Assembly (NCBI RefSeq): GCF_035222375.1
Contig: NC_085887.1
Coordinates: forward strand, 905,501-969,500
Source of the DNA: Podospora pseudocomata
Taxonomy: Eukaryota > Ascomycota > Sordariomycetes > Sordariales > Podosporaceae
Direction of reading: 5' to 3'
Length of the DNA stretch: 64,000 bases
A program made the position numbers and the translations under genes. Under the pieces are notes generated by a model. The model was not told where the DNA came from. It worked only from the letters and a program-made list of their open reading frames with translations, and ran no database searches. Shown in pieces: positions 52,662 to 62,622 of the stretch; the stretch's first letter is position 1, and each line of letters opens with the position of its first letter.

Positions 52662-53273
52662 TCAGGGCACCGACCCACTAAATCTTTCCAGCGATCTCCT
52701 CAAATTCGCTCTCGCCTTCTCCTCCAGCAGCCCCCTAAAAATATCAGAGTGATAAATCCATTCCCTGTCCAAAAACCCCCTCAACACAGCCGCTCTCCCC
52801 TCCCTCCACCCTTGCTCATCCACATGCCCATACTCCTTCCTCACCGCACCCTCATACTCATCAAATGCTTCTTCCTCAGCCCCAAGAACACTCAAATCAA
52901 TATCCAAAAACAGGGCCGCATCTGCTACCACCTCAGAACTTTGCAACTCATCAGGCACAGTGTGCGTCGCCGTTGCCTCAATCATGACTTGAATCCCTTT
53001 CAGACGTGTTGCATCCACGAGCCCAGAGAGCATAGAGCCTGCCAACTGTGCGCTTTGAACCTCATTACAGTTTCCCTGCGCGTGGACATTGTAGATGGCA
53101 TCATGAAACCAGATGGCTGCTTCGATTGCCTCTGGGTCGTGAAATTTCTCCCGGTGAGTGGAAAGAAGAGTGAGGAGAGCTTCTATATGGTTGAGGGTGT
53201 GATAATGGCGTGATGTGTGAGAATAGAGCTCCTTCAGCTTGTCACGGATGTGATCCGAGATGAGTGTCATCAT
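52662..53273 (-). CDS. HD-domain metal-dependent phosphohydrolase-like protein
   Basis: The frame runs from 53477, but the likely start is the ATG at 53273 (MMTLISDHI), just before the conserved core; this gives 203 residues. Core motifs are RHYHTLNHIEALL and AIWFHDAIYN, the first His and the HD pair of the predicted HD phosphohydrolases. Later motifs include ATATHTVPDE (second His region) and ALFLDIDLSVLGAEEEAF (Asp ligand). The family hydrolyses phosphate esters using bound metals; the substrate is unknown. The residues encoded upstream of 53273 are in frame and could belong to a longer isoform beginning at an ATG at 53468. Confidence 0.85.
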   Translation of the reverse strand: MMTLISDHIRDKLKELYSHTSRHYHTLNHIEALLTLLSTHREKFHDPEAIEAAIWFHDAIYNVHAQGNCNEVQSAQLAGSMLSGLVDATRLKGIQVMIEATATHTVPDELQSSEVVADAALFLDIDLSVLGAEEEAFDEYEGAVRKEYGHVDEQGWREGRAAVLRGFLDREWIYHSDIFRGLLEEKARANLRRSLERFSGSVP

Positions 53274-54294
53274 GGATGCGAGGTTGATGTTTTGAGGGAG
53301 AGGGCACATGAGCAGGACCAAGGAGCTTGACTGTTCAGCTCTTGGCGTTTCCCCTCTCTCAACAAGGCAATCATTGCGCAGCTGTCTCACCCGCATGATC
53401 TGACTGATATGCGCTCCGTACATCAATCTCATCCTCCCCTCCTCTTGGACTTCAAACTTCTCAATCATGTCGGTCAAATCTCACCCACCTCTCTCACATC
53501 AATCTCGCCACTTCTCACTTAGATAATGTCATGGGCGCGTCACATTCATGTGCTTCCAAACACAAACATCCCGACCTTACTTGAGCCTGGAGCTATTCCT
53601 CACACCAAAAAGAAGGATAACGCGCGATTAAAGTATGTTTGTGCGGATAGCTAAAAGGATGAGAGAACCCGCATTGAGAACTCAAACCGTGGTACCTTAT
53701 GTATCATCATGATGAGCTTCGGTTTGAGGTCAAGGGTAGTCTGAAGCGGTGTCCCGTTGACATGAACTTCAGTGCCAGACTGTGGAAAGACCTATGGAGA
53801 TAGTGTAAAGATATTTAAATATCATGAGGGCATGTCAGCACGGTATCGAGGCATACAAGTGATGCGGGGGCGCATCCAAACTCCACTCAAAGAACCATTT
53901 GCCTATAGGGTATGGTGATATTTAACTGTGCAACAACGTCGAGTGGGGGCATTACTCTTCCTTTTAAACCTATTCGAGCATAGTACAAAACCTGTCATGA
54001 TAATCCGAAGGCATATGATGATACCTCCAATATGAAGGCCTACAATGATCGTTAAAAGGCGTATTCAGATAGAGTAAATACATCCCAAGATAAAGTCAAG
54101 GCGTGGCAAGATCACATCAAGGCATACAAGTCATAGTTGAATGTATTCAAATTCCACTCATGGCCCTATAAAAATGCTCAGGGCTTATTAGCCCGGCCAT
54201 CATCCTCCGTCCTCTGGTCTCCAACGCCTCCCCCCTCGCCTCCGCACGGCAGACCAAAACGTCCCCAAACGCCACCACGACCTCCCGCGAGCGT
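53274..54294. other. Spacer with a decayed 21-bp repeat
   Basis: About 1 kb upstream of the HD gene and downstream of the receptor gene, both on the minus strand. It should hold the HD gene's promoter. The right half contains the repeat at 54008-54136 and related sequence near 53822-53905. No gene is supported. Confidence 0.4.
54008..54136 (+). repeat. Decayed 21-bp tandem repeat (KAYxD-type heptads)
   Basis: AAGGCNTAC-like blocks recur at roughly 21-bp spacing. Read on the plus strand they give KAYDDTS, KAYNDR-stop, KAYSDRV, NTSQDKV, KAWQDHI and KAYKS-stop. Spacing in multiples of 21 with a shared KA(Y/W)xD core indicates a former tandem heptad repeat, now interrupted by a stop. Confidence 0.5.
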
Positions 54295-55576
54295 TCAGGC
54301 CTCGGACTCGCCGGCCCGGCTCTCGCGCGTCGCCGCACGAGCTGGAGCGCTCACAGGCGCGAACTCAACCCCGAACTCCACCGTCCTGGTGATCCCTGCT
54401 GGCTCAACACCAGCCTCACCCCCCTCGCCAGACCCGAGGATCTCGTCGGTACTATCTGACCCATTCAGCCCAGCATCACCCCCCACACGTGACCAGGGGC
54501 GGTCGTCCAGCTCGATCTTAACGGGCCAGGTTGTGGCCCCCCCACCGGCCCTCGCATATCTGTGCCCAGCCGTGGCACCACTGGTCTGGCTTCTTCCAAC
54601 AGAGCTTTTGAATATTGTTGGCCAGGTTCTCACCAACAGCACCCTCACCGAAGGCAAGCACAAGCAAACAAACGCGAGATTATACTCGATGATCGTCCAC
54701 AACGTTCCAATGATGTCGTATGTCCTGTCCGTCACATGGCTCACTAGGAGCGACTGGACTCGGAGAGCGGATGCCACCACAATAAACACACCCAATCCAA
54801 ACACTGGCATCAACGCAAGCTTCTGGCTTAGGGGGATGTGCAATCTAAAGACGAGAGGAAACGGGAGGACCAAGATGATGAGATCGGTGACCAGAGAGAC
54901 GATGGCGTTCATGTTCCAGATGATGTAAAGGTTCAGACACTTTCCACGGATGTCGAGATCCCAGGCTGAGGCGACGGGGATGCATTGGCAAATACCCACG
55001 ATGCTCGAAGAGGTCATGTAAAGGAGGATAAAGTAAATCAGGCCCATTGCTGTTAACTTGAACGCTCGGACGTGACTAAAGATCCGGACGTAGAGCAAGA
55101 GGAGCGAGACCTTGGTGAGATGGAGAGCAATCTTGTGGGTGATTTGACCAAAGAACCAGATCTGAAGGGCTGAAAAGAGATCGTGCTTGGGGATAACATC
55201 GGAATGCTTGCCGAAACCGTGGCTGACCATGGCAAAGAACATGACATTGGTAGCTATGTTGAAGAACTGTAACGTGGAAAAAAGGTCAGCAAGCTGGGAG
55301 ACTGAAGAGGAGGGGTAAAAGTATGGCACAATCACGAATTGGGACGACCGTAGTGGACGGCCAGAGTCAAGTCGGGACGGAGAAAATGCATACCAAAGCT
55401 GTGGCACTGATCCAATCACCACGGTCCAACATCGTGGTCGCTCTGCGGGCGTGGATTCGGATGGCGAGGAGAAGAGGGCAGAGAATGGTAAAAAGAATCG
55501 TTGGAATTAACACCCAATGGGCTCGGCTCTCGTCATTGTAGCCACGATAGGGCTCTTGGGCTTGCTGGGTCGTCAT
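54295..55576 (-). CDS. PTH11-like / fungal rhodopsin-domain membrane receptor
   Basis: Minus-strand exons 55576-55394 and 55266-54295, separated by a 127-nt GT-AG intron (acceptor TTACAG), giving 384 residues. The start is the first in-frame ATG before the first span (MTTQQAQEPYRG). Seven hydrophobic segments are readable, e.g. VLIPTILFTILCPLLLAI, FFNIATNVMFFAMVSHGFGKH, VSLLLLYVRIF, GLIYFILLYMTSSSIVGICQ with the conserved Cys, and IVSLVTDLIILVLPFPLVF. The motif WDLDIRGKCLN is typical of this fungal family. The C-terminal 110 residues are a cytoplasmic, acidic, Pro/Gly-rich tail. Such proteins are candidate surface receptors; the ligand is unknown and no CFEM domain is present. Upstream in-frame codons run into the degenerate repeat at 55.6-56.0 kb. 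Confidence 0.88.
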
Positions 55577-55609
55577 GATCGTTGCTGGGATGGCGTTGCC
55601 TTCAATGAA

Positions 55610-56045
55610 GCCTTGCGTGGCGTTGACGTTTCCCGACGGAGAGTTGAAGTTGTAGTCGCTGGGGTCGAACAAGATGTCAAGCCTTGCATGAGGTTGTTGT
55701 TCTTCACTGGAAAGACCAAGGTGGTTTCTGGGATCGAGCAGGATCAGAAGCCTCGAATGGGGTTGTTGGTATGGACAAGGTCAAGATGTGGTCGCTGGGA
55801 TCAAGCAGGGTGAGAGGCCTCACGTGGGGTTGTTGTCTTCTTTCCACAGAAAGGGTCAAGGTGTGATCGTTGGGATTGAGCACGATGAGAAGCCGAGTGG
55901 GACCTGTTGTCATCGACAGGAAAGGTCGAGATGTGGTCGTTGGGGTCGATCAGGGTGAAGCCTCGTATGAGCCTTTTGCTTTCCAATGAAAAGGCAAAGC
56001 TGTGGTCGTTGAGGTCGAAGCTCGAACGGGGTGTCAAGCCTGGCG
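55610..56045 (-). repeat. Degenerate tandem repeat, about six units of 67-75 bp
   Basis: On the minus strand each unit resembles GAGGCTTCTCACCCTGCTCG followed by ATCCCAACGACCACATCTTG and a CT-rich tail. Unit lengths vary (about 67-75 bp), so the frame is not kept across the array. In several frames the units encode a DP(N/S)DH core (e.g. LIDPNDHIST, LLDPSDHILT, LFDPSDYNFN). The last unit is in frame with codons upstream of the receptor start at 55576. Confidence 0.7.
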
Positions 56046-56250
56046 TGGGGTCACTGTTGTTGTCGTTCTCAGGGTTAGGTGTGGTCTCTGGAACCAAGTC
56101 AGGATGCACTGTACCCGGCAGCTTGGAAACGGCACGGCAGGGAAGACGGAAGAGTGGAGTCGAAGGAAAATAAAACAACGGTATGGCATCCGATATATGG
56201 GTAACGTAGCCACACCCGTCAGCCCTGTTCAAACTCTCAAAAGTTGAATA

Positions 56251-59200
56251 TAATTGAGTGCCTCTTGCTTGCCTTCGATAAGACGAAATCCTTCCTGCGA
56301 TGGGTCGACTTCCCCGGACAGCATCCGCATCCTGTCTAGGGCGTTTCCTTGACCGTTGCGTGATGGGATTGACGCATGCCTAACCCCTCTGGATGCACTT
56401 GATCGCCTTTGGCTTCATCCTTTGCTTTGCCCCTGCGCAAGGCTTTGAACAACCCCCCAGGAGCTCAACCTCTTTCCCCGGAAATGCAACACAGCCGTTC
56501 CCCGGCAGCCGGTTCTGGCGTTGTTGGTCATCACATACCAAAAGCACCTGCGTATTGAGGCGAAGGATTGACTTGAACCAGGTAACATACCCTTGACCAA
56601 AGCTTGTGTGTTTGGTCACTGGTTGCTCGTGGTCAAGGGTTTCATGCATGCGCAGTCGACGACAGGGGTCGACTCGCAGCTCGGTGAGCATGGGGGTCAA
56701 CACCACACTGCCGGCCAATTTACGGTCCGAGCCAGGCACTTTGCTTTTGCCAGATGCTTTCTTGCATGACAGATGGCGTCCAACCTTGCGTCTTGCAGAG
56801 ATGCCCACGCCAAGACACGTTGTGTTCCTCGACCTTGACCAATGTTTGTTCCGGGTTCCGAATAGCCAGGGTGTTTCGTCTGGCTGTGACCAATGTTTCT
56901 CGAACTCTTCGACGTTCTCAACTAGGTTCTAGGGTCAGATTGTTCGGTACGGGAGGTCCGCGCGGTGCGGCGTAGGTGGTTGGCTTGGCCCTGGTTGGAG
57001 AACCTTGTCAGTCTTGCTCCTCACTGGGATCAAGGTAAGAAGAAAACGAGGAAAAGAGATACCATGCTCGAGCCCTCATTTCATCCAGAATGTTGAGCTG
57101 AGAGGATGGATTACAAGAGTATGGATTACAAGAGTGATGCTGAAACGACATCAGTGCTTGCAATCCGCGATGTCCTGAGAAGGTCCACAGCTGTGCAGCC
57201 AATGGACAAGCTGCTGTCGTTGAATTTGCCCCGGAGTTATGTCTGGAGATATTGGACATCGTAACTGAGACCAAGAAGTCAGGCTTCTTTCGGGCTTGGA
57301 TCAACACCGGTAGAAGGAATGCTGGTGGCTTGCAAAACGCCTCCTGATTGCGAGCAGAGACTGCATGGATGTGACAGTCTCATGCTGCATGTGGTGATGT
57401 GGAGGATAGGCCATAGGTGGCTTTGACCGAGCTTTACCCGTCACAAGTTTTGGATTGGCGAGGGTGTGTGTGGTGATGTTGCTACCCTGTTCCTTGGTTG
57501 GCTTCAACTTTCTATTGGGGTTCCATGTTGTACTGAGGATCAGTACCGACCAGCGAACACGAACTCCAAGCCAATTCGAGTCTTCGTTTGTGTATTCAAT
57601 GCCAAGTTAGAATGCCCCGTACCTTGTAAAGAGATGTTGTCAAGCCACTCAATGTGAAAGAAAAAACATACCAAGCGTTCAAACAGGACCACTTGGCACA
57701 AGTCCAGGGTCTCAATTCCGGGGTCCAGTCAACCGGTGACAAGGATGTTGGACAAGAGTACCAATGACTCCCCTGAAGGTAATCCACATGTAGACGGTTG
57801 AAGCGTCAACAATGACCATCGCCGGCGACCGTAGAGTGTGAGGAAGTAATCATCGTCGCCTTGAAAACAGTGAATGGACAGTGGAATGGATGTTCTAAAA
57901 GAAGCTGAATTTGGAGGGACGACGACCTTGTTATCAGCATCAGGCTGGTGGGCCGGGGAGGAAAAGACATCCAGAAAACAGACAGAGCCGTATAGGAGGG
58001 GCTTGCTTACTGACGAAGATACACGATTTGAAGAGGTTAACAGGGGCTGGACGGTCCGGTTTTGGGTTCGCCAAACGGCTGAAGTAAGGGGTATAATGGT
58101 CAATTATACCTGTAATGATGCATATAATGATTTCCAGTGATGATGCTGTTCTAATGGGCACAAGGCTAGAAAATGAATGAAGATGTTGATGGGATGGGTT
58201 CGTGTTTGTCCGACTTTGTGGTGTTGTGACGCTAGGGCTTTTCCCCCTCCAATGCCTTTAGGAGCAACAAAACTTTTTGTGTGTCTGAAAAGAAACAGGA
58301 GTGTTGTGGGTCACTGATTTTGCAGTGGGTAGAGCCGGTAGAGGTGAGGGAAGAGCCTAGGTAGGGTTTGTAGCGGCAGAACCAGCCAGGTTGACTCAAC
58401 CTGAGGAAGGACCGACCTTGACAAGAAGCACGGGCCTTGATGGAGCTCATCTGCTGTGACTAGGTGATGGTGATACCGAAGTATCCGACTGTCAATTGGT
58501 ATCTCTCAACTCGACGATGTGTTATGATGGTCATCCTAAATCATGATTGATGTTTGCCTTCATGACAAAGCTGAACACCGGTCGGTGATGAAGCAGCTGC
58601 GCCATGTCCCCTAATGGCACTAACGAAGTCATTTGTTGACAGGAAGTCAATTCACAAGTAGTCAAAAGCCCAGTCACACAATGACTGGTGAGAGAAATAA
58701 AATGGGATTGGTACCCAGTTTCTAAGCACCATCAGAAAGATTCTAGATCTCATTCAACAAAACCGTGATAATATGAACAGGCCTCCTGACGGTTGAAGTC
58801 ATGAACACTGCGTAATGTACAAATGCATCTCTGGAGCGTTCCTCAACACTTCACACATATTGATGCTCTCAATGCCTTCCTCTTGTGAGACAGGGACAGC
58901 ACAGTAATAACAACCCCCCAGACAGTGGCAGAGGAAGAGCTGCTTGGATCTTCGCCGCCAGCGTCGGCCATCTCCAAGTCACTGGGGTTGTCAGACTCTT
59001 GGCTCAGGTTGCTTGACTCATGATCTAGGGTCGTAGAGCGGTCATTTTCATTTGCGGCAAGGCTCCCTGTTTTGGTGTCATAGGAGGAAGCTCGGCCCAA
59101 GAGCTGGAAGGAAGACCGGACATTCCTTCCTAGAGGAAATTGCCCAAAGGACCTTCCCTCTCTTCCAGCTGCAAGCCATATCATCAAGACGGCCACCAGC

Positions 59201-59345
59201 AGCAGCTGCCGCCGCCAACTTTCTGTCGTCTTCGCGCACCTTTCCTCTCGCTTCCTCTTGTGTGTCTGTCGTCCGGGCTCGTCTCGGTTTTTTCCTTTTT
59301 TTCCCAAGATGCGCCGGTAAGCCCTCTGTTCCATTTCTGCCTTGC
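56251..59345. other. Large gene-poor stretch
   Basis: About 3.1 kb with many short frames, none convincing. I found no terminal repeats, LTRs or protein motifs. A minus-strand frame at 58843-59334 contains a basic KRKREER stretch and one hydrophobic segment (QLLLVAVLMIWLAAG). It could be a further exon of the gene at 59346-59699, but I could not find a splice pattern that joins them. Confidence 0.4.
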
Positions 59346-59699
59346 CTAGTCCTTTACAGGGTCGCCTCGGAAGAGAATATCTCGACGGGCTCTTGGACCA
59401 AGTTCTTTCCAGATACTGGTCCCTGTTTCGACTAGTGCCTCCCGCCCCTCTCTTGTTTCCAACATGGTGAGACTAAAGTGCATTGCAAAGGCAACGAATC
59501 GAAAGGCCCGGGACCTTGCTGCAAGGGGGCGGATGTCGGCCGGGTCGTCATGGTCTTGGGTCACAACCCGGAAGTTCTGAAGGATCCTGCGAGGGTCTTC
59601 CCGAGGGGTGAGAGAGCCGGAGTGGGAACGGGAGCGGTTGCTGCTTCGTGCTGACCGGGGTGCGCTGGAGGGGGAGGAACTGGAGGAACTTGAGGACAT
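59346..59699 (-). CDS. Small unrecognised Ser-rich protein
   Basis: 117 residues from the ATG at 59699. The N-terminus is a poly-Ser and Arg/Ser-rich leader (SSNRSRSHSGSLTPRED). An ordered part follows (RRILQNFRVVTQDHDDPADI; FRFVAFAMHFSLTMLE; ALVETGTSIWKELGPRARRD). A GTAAAG donor-like sequence overlaps the last codons, so the gene may continue into a second exon. I recognise no domain. Two identical 15-bp palindromes lie 90-190 bp upstream, in the likely promoter. Confidence 0.5.
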   Translation of the reverse strand: MSSSSSSSSPSSAPRSARSSNRSRSHSGSLTPREDPRRILQNFRVVTQDHDDPADIRPLAARSRAFRFVAFAMHFSLTMLETREGREALVETGTSIWKELGPRARRDILFRGDPVKD

Positions 59700-59787
59700 A
59701 GCTATTGGATAACAACCCGGTGATACCGGACGACAGAGGAAAATGATATGAAGAAAAACAAGAAGAAAATGGGAATTTAGCAATTCT

Positions 59788-59802
59788 GTGATACCAGATC
59801 AC
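59788..59802. promoter_or_regulatory. Palindrome GTGATACCAGATCAC, copy 1
   Basis: GTGAT and ATCAC arms with a 5-bp centre, about 90 bp upstream of the ATG at 59699. An identical 15-bp copy occurs at 59877-59891, and a half-matching GTGATACCGG lies near 59722. This is a candidate dimeric transcription-factor site. Confidence 0.4.
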
Positions 59803-59876
59803 AGGCAAAATAGCGAAGTGAGTGACTGAAAAGGGTGGGGGTAAAATACGAACTGTAGGGGGGACCTGATAATGTC

Positions 59877-59891
59877 GTGATACCAGATCAC
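59877..59891. promoter_or_regulatory. Palindrome GTGATACCAGATCAC, copy 2
   Basis: An identical copy of the 15-bp palindrome at 59788-59802, 89 bp away. The stretch from here to 60576 is intergenic and otherwise holds a TATATAAC sequence (about 60529) that fits the core promoter of the plus-strand pseudogene starting at 60577. Confidence 0.4.
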
Positions 59892-60576
59892 GTCGGAATG
59901 CTAGGCAGGCGGATAATGAATGAGGCGAGAAGGAGAGGCTTGATGGCTAGAATGATGATAATACCGACGGCCAGAGAATCTTTACATACTCACTTTGCCA
60001 TAGGCAGGGCCTCTTTCGAAGCGCGATAGCTATCTCCTCAGTGAACAAGGTCATCATACGGTACCTGATACCCACATGTCCTGGTCGCTTGTTGTTGGCC
60101 TAGCGAGGCCTTGCGCCTGAATTGTGATGGAGAGCAACAATCTGCCCGTTGCGGCTCATGGATACTCCGAAAAGAAGGCGGTTGGGTACATGTTGGGTAT
60201 TATTCACAAAACCACCGACCTGGCCACGCGTAAGAGGCTCAGCCTGACAGTAAGGGTGGGCTTGCCATCCATACTTCTAGTGTGGTTGGCGTCTTCTGGC
60301 CAATGTTGTCGCTATTTTCATATCCAGCTGAACTCGACAGACTGGTAACGATGTCCGACGAAACGATAAGGGGGTGCATCTACGGGTTGGCGCCCATCAG
60401 TGCCACCGGCTCACCATCCCCACTTCTTTTGCCAAGAATGCTCCCTGCAGCCTGGAAGTCACCGACAAACCAACATCCGACTTTCTCTTCCCGCCCATTC
60501 ACTTCACCCGCTCTTTTCTTTTTCCTCCATATATAACACCCTGGAATCTCAGAATATCACCCAGTAATAAATAGCT

Positions 60577-61998
60577 ATGGCCTCAAGCACATTCCACTAC
60601 GACATTGATGCACCGCACAGTCCAGCTTCGACCCTGACGACATGGATACCATCACAAAACTCCTCCGCGCCAGAGCTCTCGCAGATCACAAAGCGCGTAT
60701 TCCCATCGACAGGCTAGATGCCGAACACCGCAGGCACTTGGTGCGCGCCATCAACAATGTGCTGTCTACCGAGCTCGCTCTGTTCACATACGCTCAGATC
60801 ATCGACGGCCTTCCCACCGGAGATGTCGCATGGGACGTGAGAAGCCCTCTCCTACAAGGGGAGCACCCGCTGGCAACTGAGCACGAAGAACTCTGCCCCG
60901 CCGCAATGGAAAAAGCACGCGAGGTCTGCCCGAAGTGGGATACGGAGATGCTTAGGTTCAGCCCCCAGGTGCTCAATGCATATCAAGAAGCGGCTCCCGG
61001 CAGCAAGCTGTTCGCAACCCGTCTCAGTGAGATGGTAGCCATCGCAATCCACGAGTTCGGTGTGCTTCTCTACCAGCTTGACTTTTGTGTGCACAAGGGA
61101 GGACGAGAAGCGGTCGATGCCATTGCCAAGTGGAAGGAAACCAGCAAGCCCGAATTGTACTCATGGATGACAGACGAGGAATGATGTCCTCCGGATCCTA
61201 TCTGCAATGTTTTCCACAGCATACACTACCTCGACCACGACATCTACCCCCAAGGTGTGGCCGACGTTGTGGGTTATTGGGGAGAGGACCGGATTCTTCG
61301 CGGCGTCGTTGTCTTTGAGCGTCGGGCAGAGGAACGCGACGGCCACAACTCCAATTACAGCAACCCAGACCCACCAAATATCTACCTCTCTCCCTCCCGA
61401 GCCAAAGTCACAATAAGGGTTACGCAGCTCCGCGATGAGCAGCAGCAGAAACTGGTCGACTTTTTGCTGCTCGAAGATGCAAGCAAGGCGGCTGAATCAA
61501 GCCCGCTTCCCATTCTTGTGGACAAGAAGAATCTCAAACGGTTCAAGCTGGAGTCATCCATCGTCAAATATGGGATATTTTGAGATATATGGGAGCGAAA
61601 GCCACTGGACCGGGAGGCCTTCAGGTATCTCAACAGGCCGGTCAGGCTCCGAGCTTGACGATCCTTGGGCCTTTGGCCTTATGGTCATTACCAACATTGT
61701 GTGGGGGAACCCGTTGCCGGCAGGCGTGAAAAGGCGCCTGGAGGATGAAGAGCCAGGGCTCGCGGAGGCTTATAAGAAGGTAAAGTTGGAGGTGGAATCG
61801 AGGGAGGATAGCGAAACACAGGATGGAAAAGGGAAGGAAAAGGACGACGCCGGGAAGGGGCTGGATAGTAAAGAAGAGGAAGGCGGCTCACGAGATAAGG
61901 TTACTGAGGTGGTCCAATTGGATGAGAAGAACACAAAGCGCAAGATAGCAACTAAGCGCGCGAAAAAAAAGGAAAAGCGAAGACGGGGTGGAGATTAA
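60577..61998 (+). pseudogene. Unnamed Sordariomycete protein family, multiply broken
   Basis: The ATG at 60577 opens MASSTFHYDIDAPHSP; within 40 bp the frame shifts to the main frame (FDPDDMDTITKLLRARALAD; LSTELALFTYAQIIDGLP; LSEMVAIAIHEFGVLLYQLD). An in-frame TGA at 61182-61184 follows YSWMTDEE. The same frame resumes as CPPDPICNVFHSIHYLDHDI and VGYWGEDRILRGVVVFERR, meets another TGA at 61581-61583 after VKYGIF, and resumes as DIWERKPLDREAF. A later shift leads to DPWAFGLMVITNIVWGNPLP and a Lys/Glu-rich basic C-terminus ending at 61998. I recall this as a conserved Sordariomycete family without known function. Two stops and at least two shifts mark a pseudogene. A TATATAAC lies about 45 bp upstream. 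Confidence 0.72.
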
Positions 61999-62622
61999 AA
62001 GTGTAGATAAGTTCTTAAAAAGTTTCCTGGGCGCCTGTGAACAACCAGATACGTAGGACTATAGCGATTGCGCGGCTTTTAAGTAGAGAATTTTATTTGT
62101 TTAATGTCGAGAATGAGACAACTGGCGAGTGTATTGTGTAGCAGCGTTACCTTGAAATTCAATGATCTACGCCAGCCTATGTGACACACCCAACTTGATG
62201 TGAACATGCTAAAGTGCCATGTCATAGCTCCATCTTTTCCACAACCGGAGGTTGAGATGTGCAAGGCTGACAAGGACAAGGCTGCAGCGCCCATGCTTCT
62301 GCAGTGCGCCCGACATGCTCTAGGCTCAGGGGCAGGAGCAACATCCACGTCCCTGTCTGCACCTTGTCGGCAGGCCCGTCTTGTTCCGAGTGAAACTGTC
62401 ACCCATCGACAACCAGTGGAACACACGTCTCCCATAATGGCAGCAACCACCATCGCAGGTAGCACGGGCTTGCCAGTGCTCCTCTGCAGGGGCGCACAGA
62501 ATGACACAAGTGTGACTAGCAAAACAAACACACAGATCGCCCACACCACCTTCAAGCACCTGACGATGCCAAGACGACAAGTTTCCTTCAGCATTCCTGT
62601 CGAAGAATGTCATATCACCACG
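61999..62622. other. Intergenic region before the mannosidase gene
   Basis: About 620 bp; the right part is the likely promoter of the gene at 62623. A plus-strand frame runs into the gene's first exon from 62200, but it lacks the features of the family and the signal peptide starts at 62623. Confidence 0.45.
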
